A DNA stretch of 64,000 nt from JBCDGZ01 sp038750655 (GCA_038750655.1 JBCDGZ010000001.1:1-64000); one strand, 5' to 3'; numbered from the stretch's first letter, positions 16,587 to 26,070 are shown. The notes: generated by a model not told the origin, from the letters alone. Made by a program: numbers and translations.

Positions 16587-19472
16587 ATGAAAAACGATAT
16601 TAATATCATTCAAGAGGTTTCGACTTTGTATGAGCTGTCACTAGCGGTCGGCGTCTCTTTGGACCCGAAGAAAAACAGCGAGCATTTCCTGAATGTCTTA
16701 ATGGCTCGTAAAAATATTTTGTATGCTGCCGTTTGGATTTCCTGCGAAACCAATTCTTTAAAACTGCTTTATGCCAGTCCGAAAAATAAGGTAGGGCAAG
16801 ACCAGATTGATCGGGAGCATTATATTTGGCAGCAGCTCGAAGAAAATAATTTTTTTATCGCGATTGCTGGAAGTCCTGCTTTTGAGGCTTGCACCTTGCA
16901 GGCCAATGCTGGCGTAGAAGGTTGCTACATTATTTATAAATTGCAAAACTTTGGCTTTCTGCAAATTTATGTAGAGGAGAAGGATTGGATGGCGAGCAAA
17001 AAGGCCGTTCAGCTGATTAATGTCGTAGATAAATTTGCCTTGTTTCTCAATGGCAGCCTGGCCCACGAACGTCTCCGCAATGCCACCAAGGAAAGAATTA
17101 AAATCCAGCAGGCCCTCCATCGCAGTGAAGAGAAATACCGCTCGGTCGTGCAAAACCTCTCGGAGGGGATTGTGATTATGGACATGAATGGTCGCATTAC
17201 TTTTGTCAACCAACAAATGGAACTCCTCACCGGCCACAGCCGTCAAGAGTTGATCGGTGCCAAGGTAATGGAGCTGCTGATCCAGCCCGCAGAGCGCATG
17301 CGCATCAAACGCTTGCTGGCCCAATGCCGCAGGGGAGCCACCGAGGAGCTGCTGATGGAGCACCATCGCCGGGATGGCCGACGGTGGATTGCCAGCATCA
17401 AGGTGTCGCCCTACATCGATATTCACGGCGAAACCATCGGGTCAATGGGCATCGTCAGTGATATGACTGTGCAACAGCAGGCCGAGCAGAAGATCGTTGA
17501 GAGTGAGCAGAAAATGCGTAAGGTCATCGACGCCTCATTGGATGCGGTGATTGCCATTGATGAAAAAGGCATCATCGCAGAGTGGAATCAGCAGGCGGAG
17601 CAGATTTTTGGCTTTAGTCGTGCCGAGGCCGTGAATCAAGACATGGCCAATCTCATCATCCCGCATCGCTATCGGGCCGCCCACAACAAGGGCATGGAGC
17701 ATTTTCTGGCAACGGGAGAGGGGCCGGTGCTGAACAACAGAATTGAAATTTCGGCCTTGGATAAGGCGGGCAAAGAGTTTCCGGTGGAGTTGAGCATTTC
17801 TTCTATCAAAATTAAAAACAAATACCTCTTCAGTGCCTTCATGCGGGACATTACCGAACGCAAACAGGCTGAAGCCGATCTCATTGCTGCTAAGCAGGCC
17901 GCCGAGCAGGCCCAGCTGGCCGAGCAGCAGTTTCTGGCCAACATGAGCCACGAAATCCGCACGCCGATGAACGCGGTGATCGGAATGACCCACCTGCTCT
18001 ACGAAACCCAGCCGACGGAGGCCCAGCGCGACTACCTGGACTCGCTGCGCTTCTCTGCCGACAGCCTCATGGGCATCATCAACAATATTCTCGACCTGTC
18101 AAAAATTGAGGCGGGGGCGCTGGAATTCGAGAAGCGAACTTTCAATCTCACAGAGTTGCTGAAGGCCTTGCAGCAAACCTTTCAGTTCAAAGTCCGGGAG
18201 AAGCCGGTCAGCGTTGTCATCGATATTGACCCACAGTTGGACACTCATCTCGTTGGAGACTCTGTTCGGCTCACTCAGATTTTGACCAATCTGCTCGGCA
18301 ATGCCAGCAAGTTTACCAAGCGGGGCACCATTGGCGTGCAGACGCGCGTCGTCGCTGCGATGGCTGATCAGTACGTCCTCCAATTCCAGGTGCATGATAC
18401 CGGCATTGGCATTCCCGAGGATCGAATTGAAACCATCTTCGAAAACTTCAAGCAGGCCGACGTCGGCATTACGCGGAAGTTTGGCGGGACGGGGCTGGGC
18501 CTGGCGATTGTCAAGCAATTGGTGGAGCTGCAAGGGGGATCGATAGCAGTGCAGAGCCAGCCGGGCAAGGGGGCGACCTTTACGGTTACTTTGCCTTTTG
18601 GAAATTCGAAGGTGAAGCTCAGTGAGGTAGAAATCAAAAAGGACAAGACGCAGGAGTTGGATGATTTTATGAAAACCTTGCAGCTGCTGGTCGTAGAGGA
18701 TAACCCGATGAATCAGAAGTTGATCTCTAAGATTTTGGAGCTTTGGGATTGCCCTTTTGAGATTGCCAGCAGTGGTGAGGAGGGGCTGAAGTACGCACAA
18801 GCCGAACGGTTTGATCTCATTTTGATGGACATTCATATGCCCGAAATGGATGGTTGCGAAACCACCGTAAAAATTCGGGAGGAAGCAAATAATCCCAATC
18901 AGGAGACGCCCATCATCGCGCTGACGGCGGCGGCTTTGCTGGACGAAAAGAACCGCGCGCTGGACTCCGGGATGAATGATTTTCTGACCAAGCCGTTCGC
19001 TCCCAACGCGCTGCGCAAGATGATCCTCAAATGGGCGCATCCAGAGAGCGAGCAGGTGCTGGAGCTGAAGGTGCCTTTTCTCCGAAAACAGGAGGATGTG
19101 CTGCGGATCGATCTAAGCTACCTGAAGGACCTCAGCAAGGGCGACCTCGGCTTTGTCAAAGACATGATTGGTATTTTCCTCAGAGAGATACCGGAGGCCC
19201 TGCGGAAGATGGAGGAAGCCTGTGCGCAAGCGCAGTGGGCTGCACTTAGTGACATTGCCCATCGCATCAAATCCAACTACATGATGGTCGGCATGGACGT
19301 ACAGCAGGGCATTGCCTTTCAGATCGAAAAAGACATTAAGCAAAATAATATTGCCGTGGATAAGCTAACTACTATGGTCAATCAACTGAAGGCGGACTCC
19401 AAGCTGGCTTATCCAATTTTAGAAGAAAAATTAAAGGGCATGACCCTTTGTCCGGTCATTGGGAAATTGTGA
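16587..19472 (+). CDS. Hybrid histidine kinase with PAS, receiver and HPt domains
   Basis: A 961-residue cytosolic hybrid kinase. Domain order: a GAF-like N-terminal region (about 15-170), two PAS domains (about 180-300 and 310-425), HisKA with MSHEIRTPMN (His near 455), a HATPase domain with the G1 and G2 boxes (DTGIGIP and GGTGLGLAIV, up to about 680), a receiver (LMDIHMPEMDG, Asp near 746) and an HPt domain (IAHRIKSNY, His near 891). The HPt allows an Asp-His-Asp relay to the sigma-54 regulator two genes upstream. I chose ATG 16587 because an upstream start at 16494 would lie inside the FIST gene and add 31 unconserved residues. It ends 5 bp from the convergent desaturase gene. Confidence 0.92.
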   Translation: MKNDINIIQEVSTLYELSLAVGVSLDPKKNSEHFLNVLMARKNILYAAVWISCETNSLKLLYASPKNKVGQDQIDREHYIWQQLEENNFFIAIAGSPAFEACTLQANAGVEGCYIIYKLQNFGFLQIYVEEKDWMASKKAVQLINVVDKFALFLNGSLAHERLRNATKERIKIQQALHRSEEKYRSVVQNLSEGIVIMDMNGRITFVNQQMELLTGHSRQELIGAKVMELLIQPAERMRIKRLLAQCRRGATEELLMEHHRRDGRRWIASIKVSPYIDIHGETIGSMGIVSDMTVQQQAEQKIVESEQKMRKVIDASLDAVIAIDEKGIIAEWNQQAEQIFGFSRAEAVNQDMANLIIPHRYRAAHNKGMEHFLATGEGPVLNNRIEISALDKAGKEFPVELSISSIKIKNKYLFSAFMRDITERKQAEADLIAAKQAAEQAQLAEQQFLANMSHEIRTPMNAVIGMTHLLYETQPTEAQRDYLDSLRFSADSLMGIINNILDLSKIEAGALEFEKRTFNLTELLKALQQTFQFKVREKPVSVVIDIDPQLDTHLVGDSVRLTQILTNLLGNASKFTKRGTIGVQTRVVAAMADQYVLQFQVHDTGIGIPEDRIETIFENFKQADVGITRKFGGTGLGLAIVKQLVELQGGSIAVQSQPGKGATFTVTLPFGNSKVKLSEVEIKKDKTQELDDFMKTLQLLVVEDNPMNQKLISKILELWDCPFEIASSGEEGLKYAQAERFDLILMDIHMPEMDGCETTVKIREEANNPNQETPIIALTAAALLDEKNRALDSGMNDFLTKPFAPNALRKMILKWAHPESEQVLELKVPFLRKQEDVLRIDLSYLKDLSKGDLGFVKDMIGIFLREIPEALRKMEEACAQAQWAALSDIAHRIKSNYMMVGMDVQQGIAFQIEKDIKQNNIAVDKLTTMVNQLKADSKLAYPILEEKLKGMTLCPVIGKL

Positions 19473-19477
19473 TTCTG

Positions 19478-20212
19478 CTACGCTGGTACTTTTTTGAGGT
19501 GAATAATTCCAAGCTTGTTGAACAACAAAATGATTGGATAAACAGGATCAAATTCGAACCAGCGGAAACCAAAGTTGGGACGGCCTTTGAATTTGTGGTG
19601 GTTGTTATGATAGCTTTCGCCTAGCATCAGAAAGTCGAAAGGAAGGAAATTCTTCGAAGTATCCTTCGTTTCGAAATTGGTGTAGCCATACTTATGAGCA
19701 AACCAGTTGATGATGGCACCGTGGAAAGGCCCCATGACAAAATGAATGGGCAAAAGGAGGTACATCCACCAGGAGGTGGCAAAAAAGACATAGAAGATAG
19801 TATAGAGAATAATCCAGACAATGCGCGAGGCCCAGGCGTTGCCGATTTTCTCAACGAGGTTCCACTTCGGTAACCCTATTCTCAAACGGTCATCAATGGC
19901 CACCTTTTCTTTCAAAATATCGTTGTAGTTGTTTTTGGTTTCCCACATCATGCTGAATAGGTTAGGGCTATTGCTGGGCGAGTGCGGGTCGTGCTCTGTA
20001 TCGGCGTGAGCGTGGTGCTGGCGATGCATGATGCCGTAGGCGTAGGGGCTGAGATAGGAAGAACCCTGAGAAATGTAGGAAAAGAGGTAAAAGACTTTTT
20101 CCCAAAATTTATTCATCGTAAACATCTTATGAGCAGCGTAGCGGTGGTGAAAAAAGGTCTGAGAGAATAGTGAAGTGTACCAATGGGAGACGAAGAAAAT
20201 TAAAATGGCCAT
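19478..20212 (-). CDS. Membrane fatty-acid (acyl-CoA) desaturase
   Basis: A 244-residue membrane protein with the three histidine boxes of the acyl-CoA/acyl-lipid desaturase family: HHRYAAH near residue 22, HRQHHAHAD near residue 62 and YHNNHH near residue 210. These bind the di-iron centre. Two pairs of hydrophobic helices surround them. It likely introduces a Delta-9 double bond into membrane fatty acids. It is shorter at the N-terminus than most members, which usually have one extra helix before the first box, but an upstream start is not evident. It is convergent with the hybrid kinase (5-bp gap) and divergent from the CNNM/CorC-type gene. Confidence 0.88.
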   Translation of the reverse strand: MAILIFFVSHWYTSLFSQTFFHHRYAAHKMFTMNKFWEKVFYLFSYISQGSSYLSPYAYGIMHRQHHAHADTEHDPHSPSNSPNLFSMMWETKNNYNDILKEKVAIDDRLRIGLPKWNLVEKIGNAWASRIVWIILYTIFYVFFATSWWMYLLLPIHFVMGPFHGAIINWFAHKYGYTNFETKDTSKNFLPFDFLMLGESYHNNHHKFKGRPNFGFRWFEFDPVYPIILLFNKLGIIHLKKVPA

Positions 20213-20449
20213 ATTTGATTAGTTATTTAGTCGCTTATTACACTATAGTAATATTTATTGACAGCTTGCATGCCAATCTGCTGGTAAGATAATGGTATTT
20301 TACTAGAACCCCATGATCTGCCAGGAGGCTTTTCGGTTAATTTTTTATGCTGCTGTCTATAGCCTTTTTAAGGGCTATTTGGACGAAAGAGGTGGTTTGG
20401 ATGATGGAAAAAGCACATATTTAGCGGCTTCATATTAGGATGACAATAG

Positions 20450-21547
20450 GTGGATATGTACATTTGCTCCATGGTTCTACTTATTGTATTCTTTTTGGTA
20501 TCTATTCTCTTCTCTTTTCTCTGCTCTATTTGGGAGGCGGTGCTCTTAAGCGTTACCCCTTCATATACCCAGCGAAAGATTCAGGAAGGAGGCCGGACCG
20601 GACAGCTGTTGGAGGAATACAAAAAGGACATCGATAAGCCGCTATCGGCCATCCTGACTTTGAATACCATCGCTCACACCGTTGGGGCGATTGGCGTCGG
20701 GGCCCAGGCCAGCACCTTGTTCGAAAGCGGCGAAGGTGTCAACCTCGGCTTTATGAACCTGAGCTACGAGTCGCTCATCGCCGCCGTGATGACCATTGCC
20801 ATTCTCATTCTTTCCGAAATCATTCCCAAAACCATTGGGGCTAACATGTGGCGCAGCTTAGCGCCTTTTACGGTACGCTCCCTACGGGTGCTGATGCTCA
20901 TTTTATCGCCCTTTGTTTGGATCAGCAAGCAGATTACAGGGATTATGAAGAAAGACAAGACGGGCAGTGTGCTCAACCGCGCTGACTTCACCGCCATGGC
21001 GCAAATTGGCGAGCAAAGCGGCACCCTGGATAAAGGAGAATCCCGGATCATCCGTAATCTGATTGCACTAGATAGCTTGAAAGTGCGCGATATTATGACG
21101 CCGCGTAGGGTGATGTTCATCGCCGACGGGGCTAAACCCCTCATGGAATTCTATCGCTCTCATACCAAACTGCCCTTTTCCCGCATCCCGATCTACAAAG
21201 ATAAGCCTGATGAGGTCATCGGTATGGTCCTCAAAGATGAACTGCTGGCCGAGCTGGTCGAAGACAATGACGATGTGCCCCTCAGCTCCATCAGCCGCCC
21301 CATTCAGGCTATTCGTGATGATCAACCCCTGCAAGCCCTCTTCGAAACCCTCACCGAGCAACGCATTCACATGGCCATCGTCGTCGATGATTTTGGCAGC
21401 CTGGTAGGGCTCGTAACGATGGAAGACCTCTTCGAAACCCTACTGGGCTTCGAGATCGTCGACGAATCGGATACTAATGTTAACCTACAGCAGCTGGCGC
21501 GCCAGCAGTGGGAGGCCCGCGCCCGCAAGCTGGGCCTCATCGAGTAG
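20450..21547 (+). CDS. CNNM/CorC (hemolysin C) family transporter with CBS domains
   Basis: A 365-residue protein with the DUF21/CNNM membrane domain (about residues 5-175, four hydrophobic segments) followed by two CBS domains (about 205-335). LKVRDIMTPRRVMF near residue 203 opens the first CBS unit and VDDFGSLVGLVTMEDL near residue 311 marks the second; both are strong family signatures. Members are linked to Mg2+ or Co2+ efflux. The C-terminal CorC_HlyC domain found in longer paralogues is absent. The frame starts with GTG 20450; ATG 20456 is equally possible and loses only two residues. The gap before it (20213-20449) is a divergent promoter region with the desaturase. Confidence 0.88.
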   Translation: MDMYICSMVLLIVFFLVSILFSFLCSIWEAVLLSVTPSYTQRKIQEGGRTGQLLEEYKKDIDKPLSAILTLNTIAHTVGAIGVGAQASTLFESGEGVNLGFMNLSYESLIAAVMTIAILILSEIIPKTIGANMWRSLAPFTVRSLRVLMLILSPFVWISKQITGIMKKDKTGSVLNRADFTAMAQIGEQSGTLDKGESRIIRNLIALDSLKVRDIMTPRRVMFIADGAKPLMEFYRSHTKLPFSRIPIYKDKPDEVIGMVLKDELLAELVEDNDDVPLSSISRPIQAIRDDQPLQALFETLTEQRIHMAIVVDDFGSLVGLVTMEDLFETLLGFEIVDESDTNVNLQQLARQQWEARARKLGLIE

Positions 21548-21675
21548 CCCCCCTTTTTCGTCACATCTCAATTGTACTCATATCATCTAGAGCACTGTCA
21601 CCTCTTCTGCCTATCCTGCCCGCTCTGGTTGCGATTGAAACCTTACATTGAAGGTTCATCCAACACACAAGCATT

Positions 21676-21915
21676 ATGTATCCTACTAAAGGGCAAGTCA
21701 TCGGTATTCTCCGTATGATTTGCGAAGGCCGTGAGCTGCCTCCGGGTACACTGGAGCACATTGATGAGTTGACTCACTTGCGCGATCATCTCCAACTGGA
21801 TTCTCTGGATTTGGCGGAGCTGAGCGTACGCATCGAGGATGCTTTTCAGGTCGATATCTACGCCGATGGGCTGGTCAATACCTTAGGTGATGTGCTGAAA
21901 AAGTTGCCGCTCTAG
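21676..21915 (+). CDS. Acyl carrier protein
   Basis: A 79-residue acidic helical protein with the 4'-phosphopantetheine attachment motif LDSLDLAEL (Ser43), the usual position for a stand-alone ACP. It differs from housekeeping AcpP in its N-terminal half and is not next to fab genes. It is followed after 30 bp by an AMP-forming ligase and then a ketoacyl-reductase-like SDR, so it probably carries a specific short acyl group for that small pathway. The host phosphopantetheinyl transferase must lie elsewhere. Confidence 0.88.
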   Translation: MYPTKGQVIGILRMICEGRELPPGTLEHIDELTHLRDHLQLDSLDLAELSVRIEDAFQVDIYADGLVNTLGDVLKKLPL

Positions 21916-21945
21916 ATACCTTGTCTAAGCATTAAAAACCACAAT

Positions 21946-23193
21946 ATGACTAATGAATTCTTTCGTGACGATCAAATCGATTGTCAATTTAGCTACGCTC
22001 AATTACTCAAAACGCTTAACAATCAACCTTCTTATTACACAACCAATTATGCACAGTATCTACCGGATTTTTATATCAACCTTATTCTGGCCTGTTTGCA
22101 CGATGATCATATTACGATTCTTGACAGCAGCTCAACGATCTATTCCATTGGAGAGCGGATCAATCTATTGTCGCTCAAAGATGCAGATGTAGCCCCCATC
22201 AGGGATGTCGATGAACTGATCGATCGACTTCGACAGTCGGAGGCCAGCATCAGCTTGTTTACCTCGGGGACGACTGGTAAGCCGAAGAAGGTTACCCATT
22301 CGGTGAAAAAAATCCTGGCGATGACCCGAACGGGAGCGCGCTATCGCTCCAACCGCTGGCTATTGGCCTACCATCCAGCGCATATGGCGGGGCTACAGGT
22401 CTTCTTCCAGGCCCTGCTCAACGCCAATCTATTGGTCAATTGCTTTGCGTATCCTGTTCCAGCGGTGTTTGCCCAACTGCGCAAGTACCAAATCAGCCAC
22501 CTTTCGGCGACCCCTACCTTTTACCGCCTACTGTTGGCCAATGGAGCCGTCTACGAGCGCCTAAAGCGCCTGACGATCGGCGGCGAACGTTCAGATTTGG
22601 CTTTGCACGAGCGTTTAAGCTTGCATTTTCCGGGCAGTAAAATCAATAACATTTACTCGACTACGGAAAGTGGGACGCTGCTGGTCTCCAATGGCATTTA
22701 CTTTTCCATTCCCACTGCGCTCCAATCAAGGATTAGAGTTGTAGAGGAAGAACTGCAAGTCCACTGCTCGCTGTTGGGCGATTCGAATGATATTGAAGGA
22801 GAGTGGTACGCCACGGGCGATCAGGTTAAGTGGATTGATAAAACGCGCTTTACGATTACCAATCGGCAGCAGGATATTGTCAATGTTGCCGGCAATAAGG
22901 TTTGTCTGATTGAAATAGAGCAGCAACTGGAAAAGTTGGAGGGCATTAAAAATTGTCGGGTCTTTACCCGCAAAAACACCCTGGTGGGGCATCTGATTTG
23001 CTGCGAACTGGTACTCCGTAATCCATCATTGAAAGCTATACATTTCAAACGGCAGCTGGAGCAACGGCTGCCCGCCTATAAAGTCCCCCGAATCATCAAA
23101 ATTGTTGATCGAATAACGGTCGGTGATCGGGGAAAAGTGAAACGATATGAAGAATCTACTGCTGAGCGGCTTGTCCCGAGGTTTGGGACTTGA
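21946..23193 (+). CDS. AMP-forming acyl ligase (adenylate-forming family)
   Basis: A 415-residue adenylate-forming enzyme. Core motifs are visible in order: SLFTSGTTGKPKKV (A3 P-loop, near residue 105), YSTTESG (A5, near 237), YATGDQVKW (A7, near 287) and a C-terminal GDRGKVKR with the lysine expected at A10 (near 398). It is short for the family, about 100 residues less than most acyl-CoA synthetases, mainly in the N-terminal part. With the ACP gene just upstream it probably activates a small carboxylic acid as acyl-AMP and loads it on the ACP. Its last 47 bp overlap the SDR gene. The acid is unknown. Confidence 0.82.
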   Translation: MTNEFFRDDQIDCQFSYAQLLKTLNNQPSYYTTNYAQYLPDFYINLILACLHDDHITILDSSSTIYSIGERINLLSLKDADVAPIRDVDELIDRLRQSEASISLFTSGTTGKPKKVTHSVKKILAMTRTGARYRSNRWLLAYHPAHMAGLQVFFQALLNANLLVNCFAYPVPAVFAQLRKYQISHLSATPTFYRLLLANGAVYERLKRLTIGGERSDLALHERLSLHFPGSKINNIYSTTESGTLLVSNGIYFSIPTALQSRIRVVEEELQVHCSLLGDSNDIEGEWYATGDQVKWIDKTRFTITNRQQDIVNVAGNKVCLIEIEQQLEKLEGIKNCRVFTRKNTLVGHLICCELVLRNPSLKAIHFKRQLEQRLPAYKVPRIIKIVDRITVGDRGKVKRYEESTAERLVPRFGT

Positions 23194-23872
23194 GCTGGCC
23201 CGGCAGCTGCTGGCTCGGGGCTATCAGATTTTTGGTATTAGTCGTTCGAAGACGGAGGCCTTGGCCGCCTTACAGGCGCTCCATCCTCAGCGGCTACATT
23301 GGCAGGCCTGTGATCTGGCCCAGCCAGCGCTATTGAAAGAGCAGGTCTTTGGGTCATTGATTCCCAAAGACTTGCCTATTCATGGCCTCATCAACAATGC
23401 CGCCATTGCCTATGATGATTTGTTAACCAATGTGAAAATGGAGCCTTTGGAGCAAATGTTTGCCGTCAATGTCTATTCGCCGATGATGCTTTGCCGCGAG
23501 GTGATTCGCAATATGCTTTTGCATCGGCAGGGCGGCAGCCTGGTGCACCTGTCTTCTGTTTGTGCCCATACAGGCTACAAGGGGCTGTCGATGTATGCGG
23601 CGAGCAAAGGGGCGCTGGAGGCTTTTTCCCGAACCCTGGCGAGAGAATGGGGACCCAAAGAGATTCGCTCCAACTGCGTGGTGGCGGGATTTATGGAAAC
23701 GGAGATGAGCGCCGGACTGAGTGAGGAGCAAAAGGCCAAAATCTACCGGCGCAATGCCCTGCAAGGCCCCGCTGAGCTGGCATCTGTGGCCAGCACAGTC
23801 ATCTATTTGCTGGAAGAGGGGGCTGCTTCCATCACCGGCCAGGAAATTATTGTGGATTCAGGGAGTTTATAA
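23147..23872 (+). CDS. Short-chain dehydrogenase/reductase (FabG-like)
   Basis: A 241-residue classical SDR. The cofactor loop is SGLSRGLGL (residues 7-15), with Ser in place of the usual first Thr, followed by NNAAIAYD near residue 84. The catalytic residues are in HLSSV (Ser) and YAASKGALEAF (Tyr and Lys), near residues 138 and 152-156, and the C-terminus ends GQEIIVDSGSL. It is close to 3-oxoacyl-ACP reductases. In this gene trio (ACP, ligase, reductase) it may reduce a 3-oxoacyl-ACP to a 3-hydroxyacyl-ACP. The start overlaps the ligase by 47 bp; the end overlaps the convergent PseH-like gene by 26 bp. Confidence 0.85.
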   Translation: MKNLLLSGLSRGLGLELARQLLARGYQIFGISRSKTEALAALQALHPQRLHWQACDLAQPALLKEQVFGSLIPKDLPIHGLINNAAIAYDDLLTNVKMEPLEQMFAVNVYSPMMLCREVIRNMLLHRQGGSLVHLSSVCAHTGYKGLSMYAASKGALEAFSRTLAREWGPKEIRSNCVVAGFMETEMSAGLSEEQKAKIYRRNALQGPAELASVASTVIYLLEEGAASITGQEIIVDSGSL

Positions 23873-24509
23873 TCCACAGCCGATCGTTCAGCTCCTGTAT
23901 CCGGTCCAGCTTCATGGGCCGTGCGCGGTCCAAAAGGCGATGTTTAATCATCGGAATATCCAGTTGCTGCCGGAACCAATCGCGGGCGTAGACGATCCGC
24001 TTATGAAACCACTCGGATCCTCCGGGTTTATGAAATTCCCATAGTCCTTCCTCCTCAATTTCGAAAAGATCATGCAGCAGCAAAGCATTGATGTTTTTCA
24101 TCTTTACATAGCCACACAATTTTTTGAGCTTGAGGGTGACGAAGAAAAATTCCAGCGCATAATACATCAAATTGATGCCCATCCCGGAATTAAGCAGTTC
24201 TGGGTTGAGGTAAAACCCCCATTCGGGCACTTCCTCCTTATAAACAATATCGATGACGCCGATCGCCTGCCCTTCGTCGTAGACCAGCCAGTAGAATTTC
24301 TGACTTTGCCGATCCAGTTGCCGGACATAATCCAGGTGATCCCGCAGGTGAATCGGTTGGCTATTGTACATCCATCTGCGGATTTCGGGATGATTGCGCC
24401 AGGCCCAGACCATCTCGCTCTGCTCGCGGTCCAGATCGGTGAAGCTGAGGAAGGTCAGCTCTTCGTTAGGGGAGTAGGTACGATTGAATTTATTACTGAT
24501 GTTTTCCAT
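23847..24509 (-). CDS. pseH: PseH-like GNAT N-acyltransferase
   Basis: A 220-residue GNAT protein. The N-terminal pattern VWAWRNHPEIRRWMYN (about residues 34-49), a following HLDYVRQL, then GVIDIVYKEE and EWGFYLNP (about 94-121) match the PseH family, which acetylates the 4-amino group of UDP-4-amino-4,6-dideoxy-L-AltNAc between PseC and PseG. No other PseH candidate is present near the pse operon, so this gene 17 kb away probably fills the step. It has about 40 extra C-terminal residues compared with short PseH proteins. It follows the membrane glycosyltransferase with a 17-bp overlap, and its 3' end overlaps the SDR gene. Given the ACP trio next door, the donor could be an acyl-ACP instead of acetyl-CoA. 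Confidence 0.72.
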   Translation of the reverse strand: MENISNKFNRTYSPNEELTFLSFTDLDREQSEMVWAWRNHPEIRRWMYNSQPIHLRDHLDYVRQLDRQSQKFYWLVYDEGQAIGVIDIVYKEEVPEWGFYLNPELLNSGMGINLMYYALEFFFVTLKLKKLCGYVKMKNINALLLHDLFEIEEEGLWEFHKPGGSEWFHKRIVYARDWFRQQLDIPMIKHRLLDRARPMKLDRIQELNDRLWIINSLNPQ

Positions 24510-25968
24510 TGTCCAGGGATATTTGATGATTCAATTTTCTTTGGTATAAAACATAATGCTGCGTAGCGATGGGCAGCTTTTCGTATTCTTTTTGCTGGAG
24601 AACCTGATCGGCTGTGCTGAGGAGAAAAGGTGCCTCAGTGCTGCGGCTAGTATCCAGACTGATCTGAAAATCACGCATCAGGTAGCCAGAGATATACATG
24701 TTATACTCGGTTGAGGCCAATACTGTTGCTTTACCGACGATTTTTGCGATTTGCTGGGCATCTGAGATAACCGCTCGGTCCCTTTGGTTGATGCGCCCGT
24801 AGTTGTGGTAGCTGAACAGCAAACCGGCAATGCAAAGCACGGAAAAGGCGGTGTGTAACAGCCGGAGGCGGAAGGGATGTTGTAGCAGGCCATTCCAGAG
24901 GGCGGAAGCGCCGGGGGCGGCCCAGAGGGCAAAAGCCAGGCTGAAGTAGGGCATGGAGGGGAGCAGATAGAGTAGGGCCTGCCGGGGCGAAACCATCAGC
25001 GGTAGAGAGGCCGACAGGCCGACCAGCAAGAAGCACAGCGCATAGCGATGTCGGCCTTCCAGCCGCTCACCACCCGGGCGCAACCAAAGCATCAAGCGGC
25101 TAGCCACCAACACCGCCACCATCGGCAGCAAGCTCATTCCCAACTGCCCCAGAATGAAAAACTGATTGTGGCGAAAATGATACATCCGCCGCTCGCCGCT
25201 CAGGCTGGCCATCACCTGTACGTCAAGATACTGCCGCAGACTGTCCGCAGCGGCCGGAGCCAGCAGAAAAAGCCCCGCGACCAGCCCCCCCAACATAGCC
25301 ACCAAGACCAAGCTGTACCCCATCGTCTTTCCCCACGACCACCGTCGGAACACCAACGTATGGATACCCAAAAAGGCTAATGGAAACAGGCCCGTAAACC
25401 CCTTGCTGAGCAAGGCCAGAAAAATCATCAAAGCGGCCCCCGCCAGGTAGCCCGCGACAGATTTAGCCCTAGTCGCCCGAAACAGCAACAACAGGGCCGC
25501 CAGCGAAAAGAGGCTCAAGGTGCCATCGAGCACATTGGCCGGCAGGTAGAAGTAGTTGACCATATTGGCCTGCCAGAGCAAAAGCGGTAAAAACCAAAGC
25601 CACTGCCCCTGCCGATTGTTTGGATAGCTGATTCGCCAAAGCCCAACAATAAGCGCCGCAGACAGTAAATATTGCAAGAGACTGAAGCTGCGCTCCGTCA
25701 TAAAATGATCACCCAAAAGTTGAAAGAAGGTCGCCTGCAGGCCGAATACCAGCGGCGGATGCTCGTAGAATTGCGCAAAAATGGTGGTGGAGAATTGAGG
25801 CTGCCAGAAGCTGCCCTGGCCTAGCGTTAAGTTGCGAGCAATGGCGGCATACCAGACGCCGTCTATAAACATACTCTTCTCTACCAACTGCGAGCAAAAC
25901 AGCAGTAGGAATGCACTCAAAAACAGCAATACAGACAGAAGGAAGCCCCTCTTCCCAGGACTGGCCAT
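24493..25968 (-). CDS. ArnT/PMT-like (GT39/GT83) membrane glycosyltransferase
   Basis: A 491-residue protein with a dozen or so membrane helices. After the first helix there is a periplasmic loop with DGVWYAAIARNL (Asp near residue 37) and EHPPLVFGLQ near residue 70. These are the signature Asp and the HPPL motif of the PMT_2/ArnT superfamily, which uses polyprenyl-phosphate sugars on the outer face of the inner membrane. It is upstream of and overlaps the PseH-like gene. The acceptor could be lipid A, a glycan or a protein; nothing in the sequence decides. Confidence 0.8.
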   Translation of the reverse strand: MASPGKRGFLLSVLLFLSAFLLLFCSQLVEKSMFIDGVWYAAIARNLTLGQGSFWQPQFSTTIFAQFYEHPPLVFGLQATFFQLLGDHFMTERSFSLLQYLLSAALIVGLWRISYPNNRQGQWLWFLPLLLWQANMVNYFYLPANVLDGTLSLFSLAALLLLFRATRAKSVAGYLAGAALMIFLALLSKGFTGLFPLAFLGIHTLVFRRWSWGKTMGYSLVLVAMLGGLVAGLFLLAPAAADSLRQYLDVQVMASLSGERRMYHFRHNQFFILGQLGMSLLPMVAVLVASRLMLWLRPGGERLEGRHRYALCFLLVGLSASLPLMVSPRQALLYLLPSMPYFSLAFALWAAPGASALWNGLLQHPFRLRLLHTAFSVLCIAGLLFSYHNYGRINQRDRAVISDAQQIAKIVGKATVLASTEYNMYISGYLMRDFQISLDTSRSTEAPFLLSTADQVLQQKEYEKLPIATQHYVLYQRKLNHQISLDNGKHQ

Positions 25969-26070
25969 AGAATCAATTGTTTGGGTTGCTATTCGTTAAT
26001 TTCTAAGAATATCTTCTAGAGGGGATTTTGCTTTTGTGTCAACAGAAAGGTTCCAAAAACCGTGCGAGAT

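Noticed and set aside
18099..19040. Antisense frame of 313 codons opposite the hybrid kinase
   Set aside because: The opposite strand encodes clear HATPase and receiver domains; the shadow lacks any domain.
23147..23872. Housekeeping fabG
   Set aside because: No other fatty-acid synthesis genes are adjacent, and the first residue of the cofactor loop is changed; a pathway-specific reductase is more likely.
24072..24566. Frame of 164 codons opposite the PseH-like gene
   Set aside because: The - strand protein matches PseH and overlaps its operon partner in the normal way.
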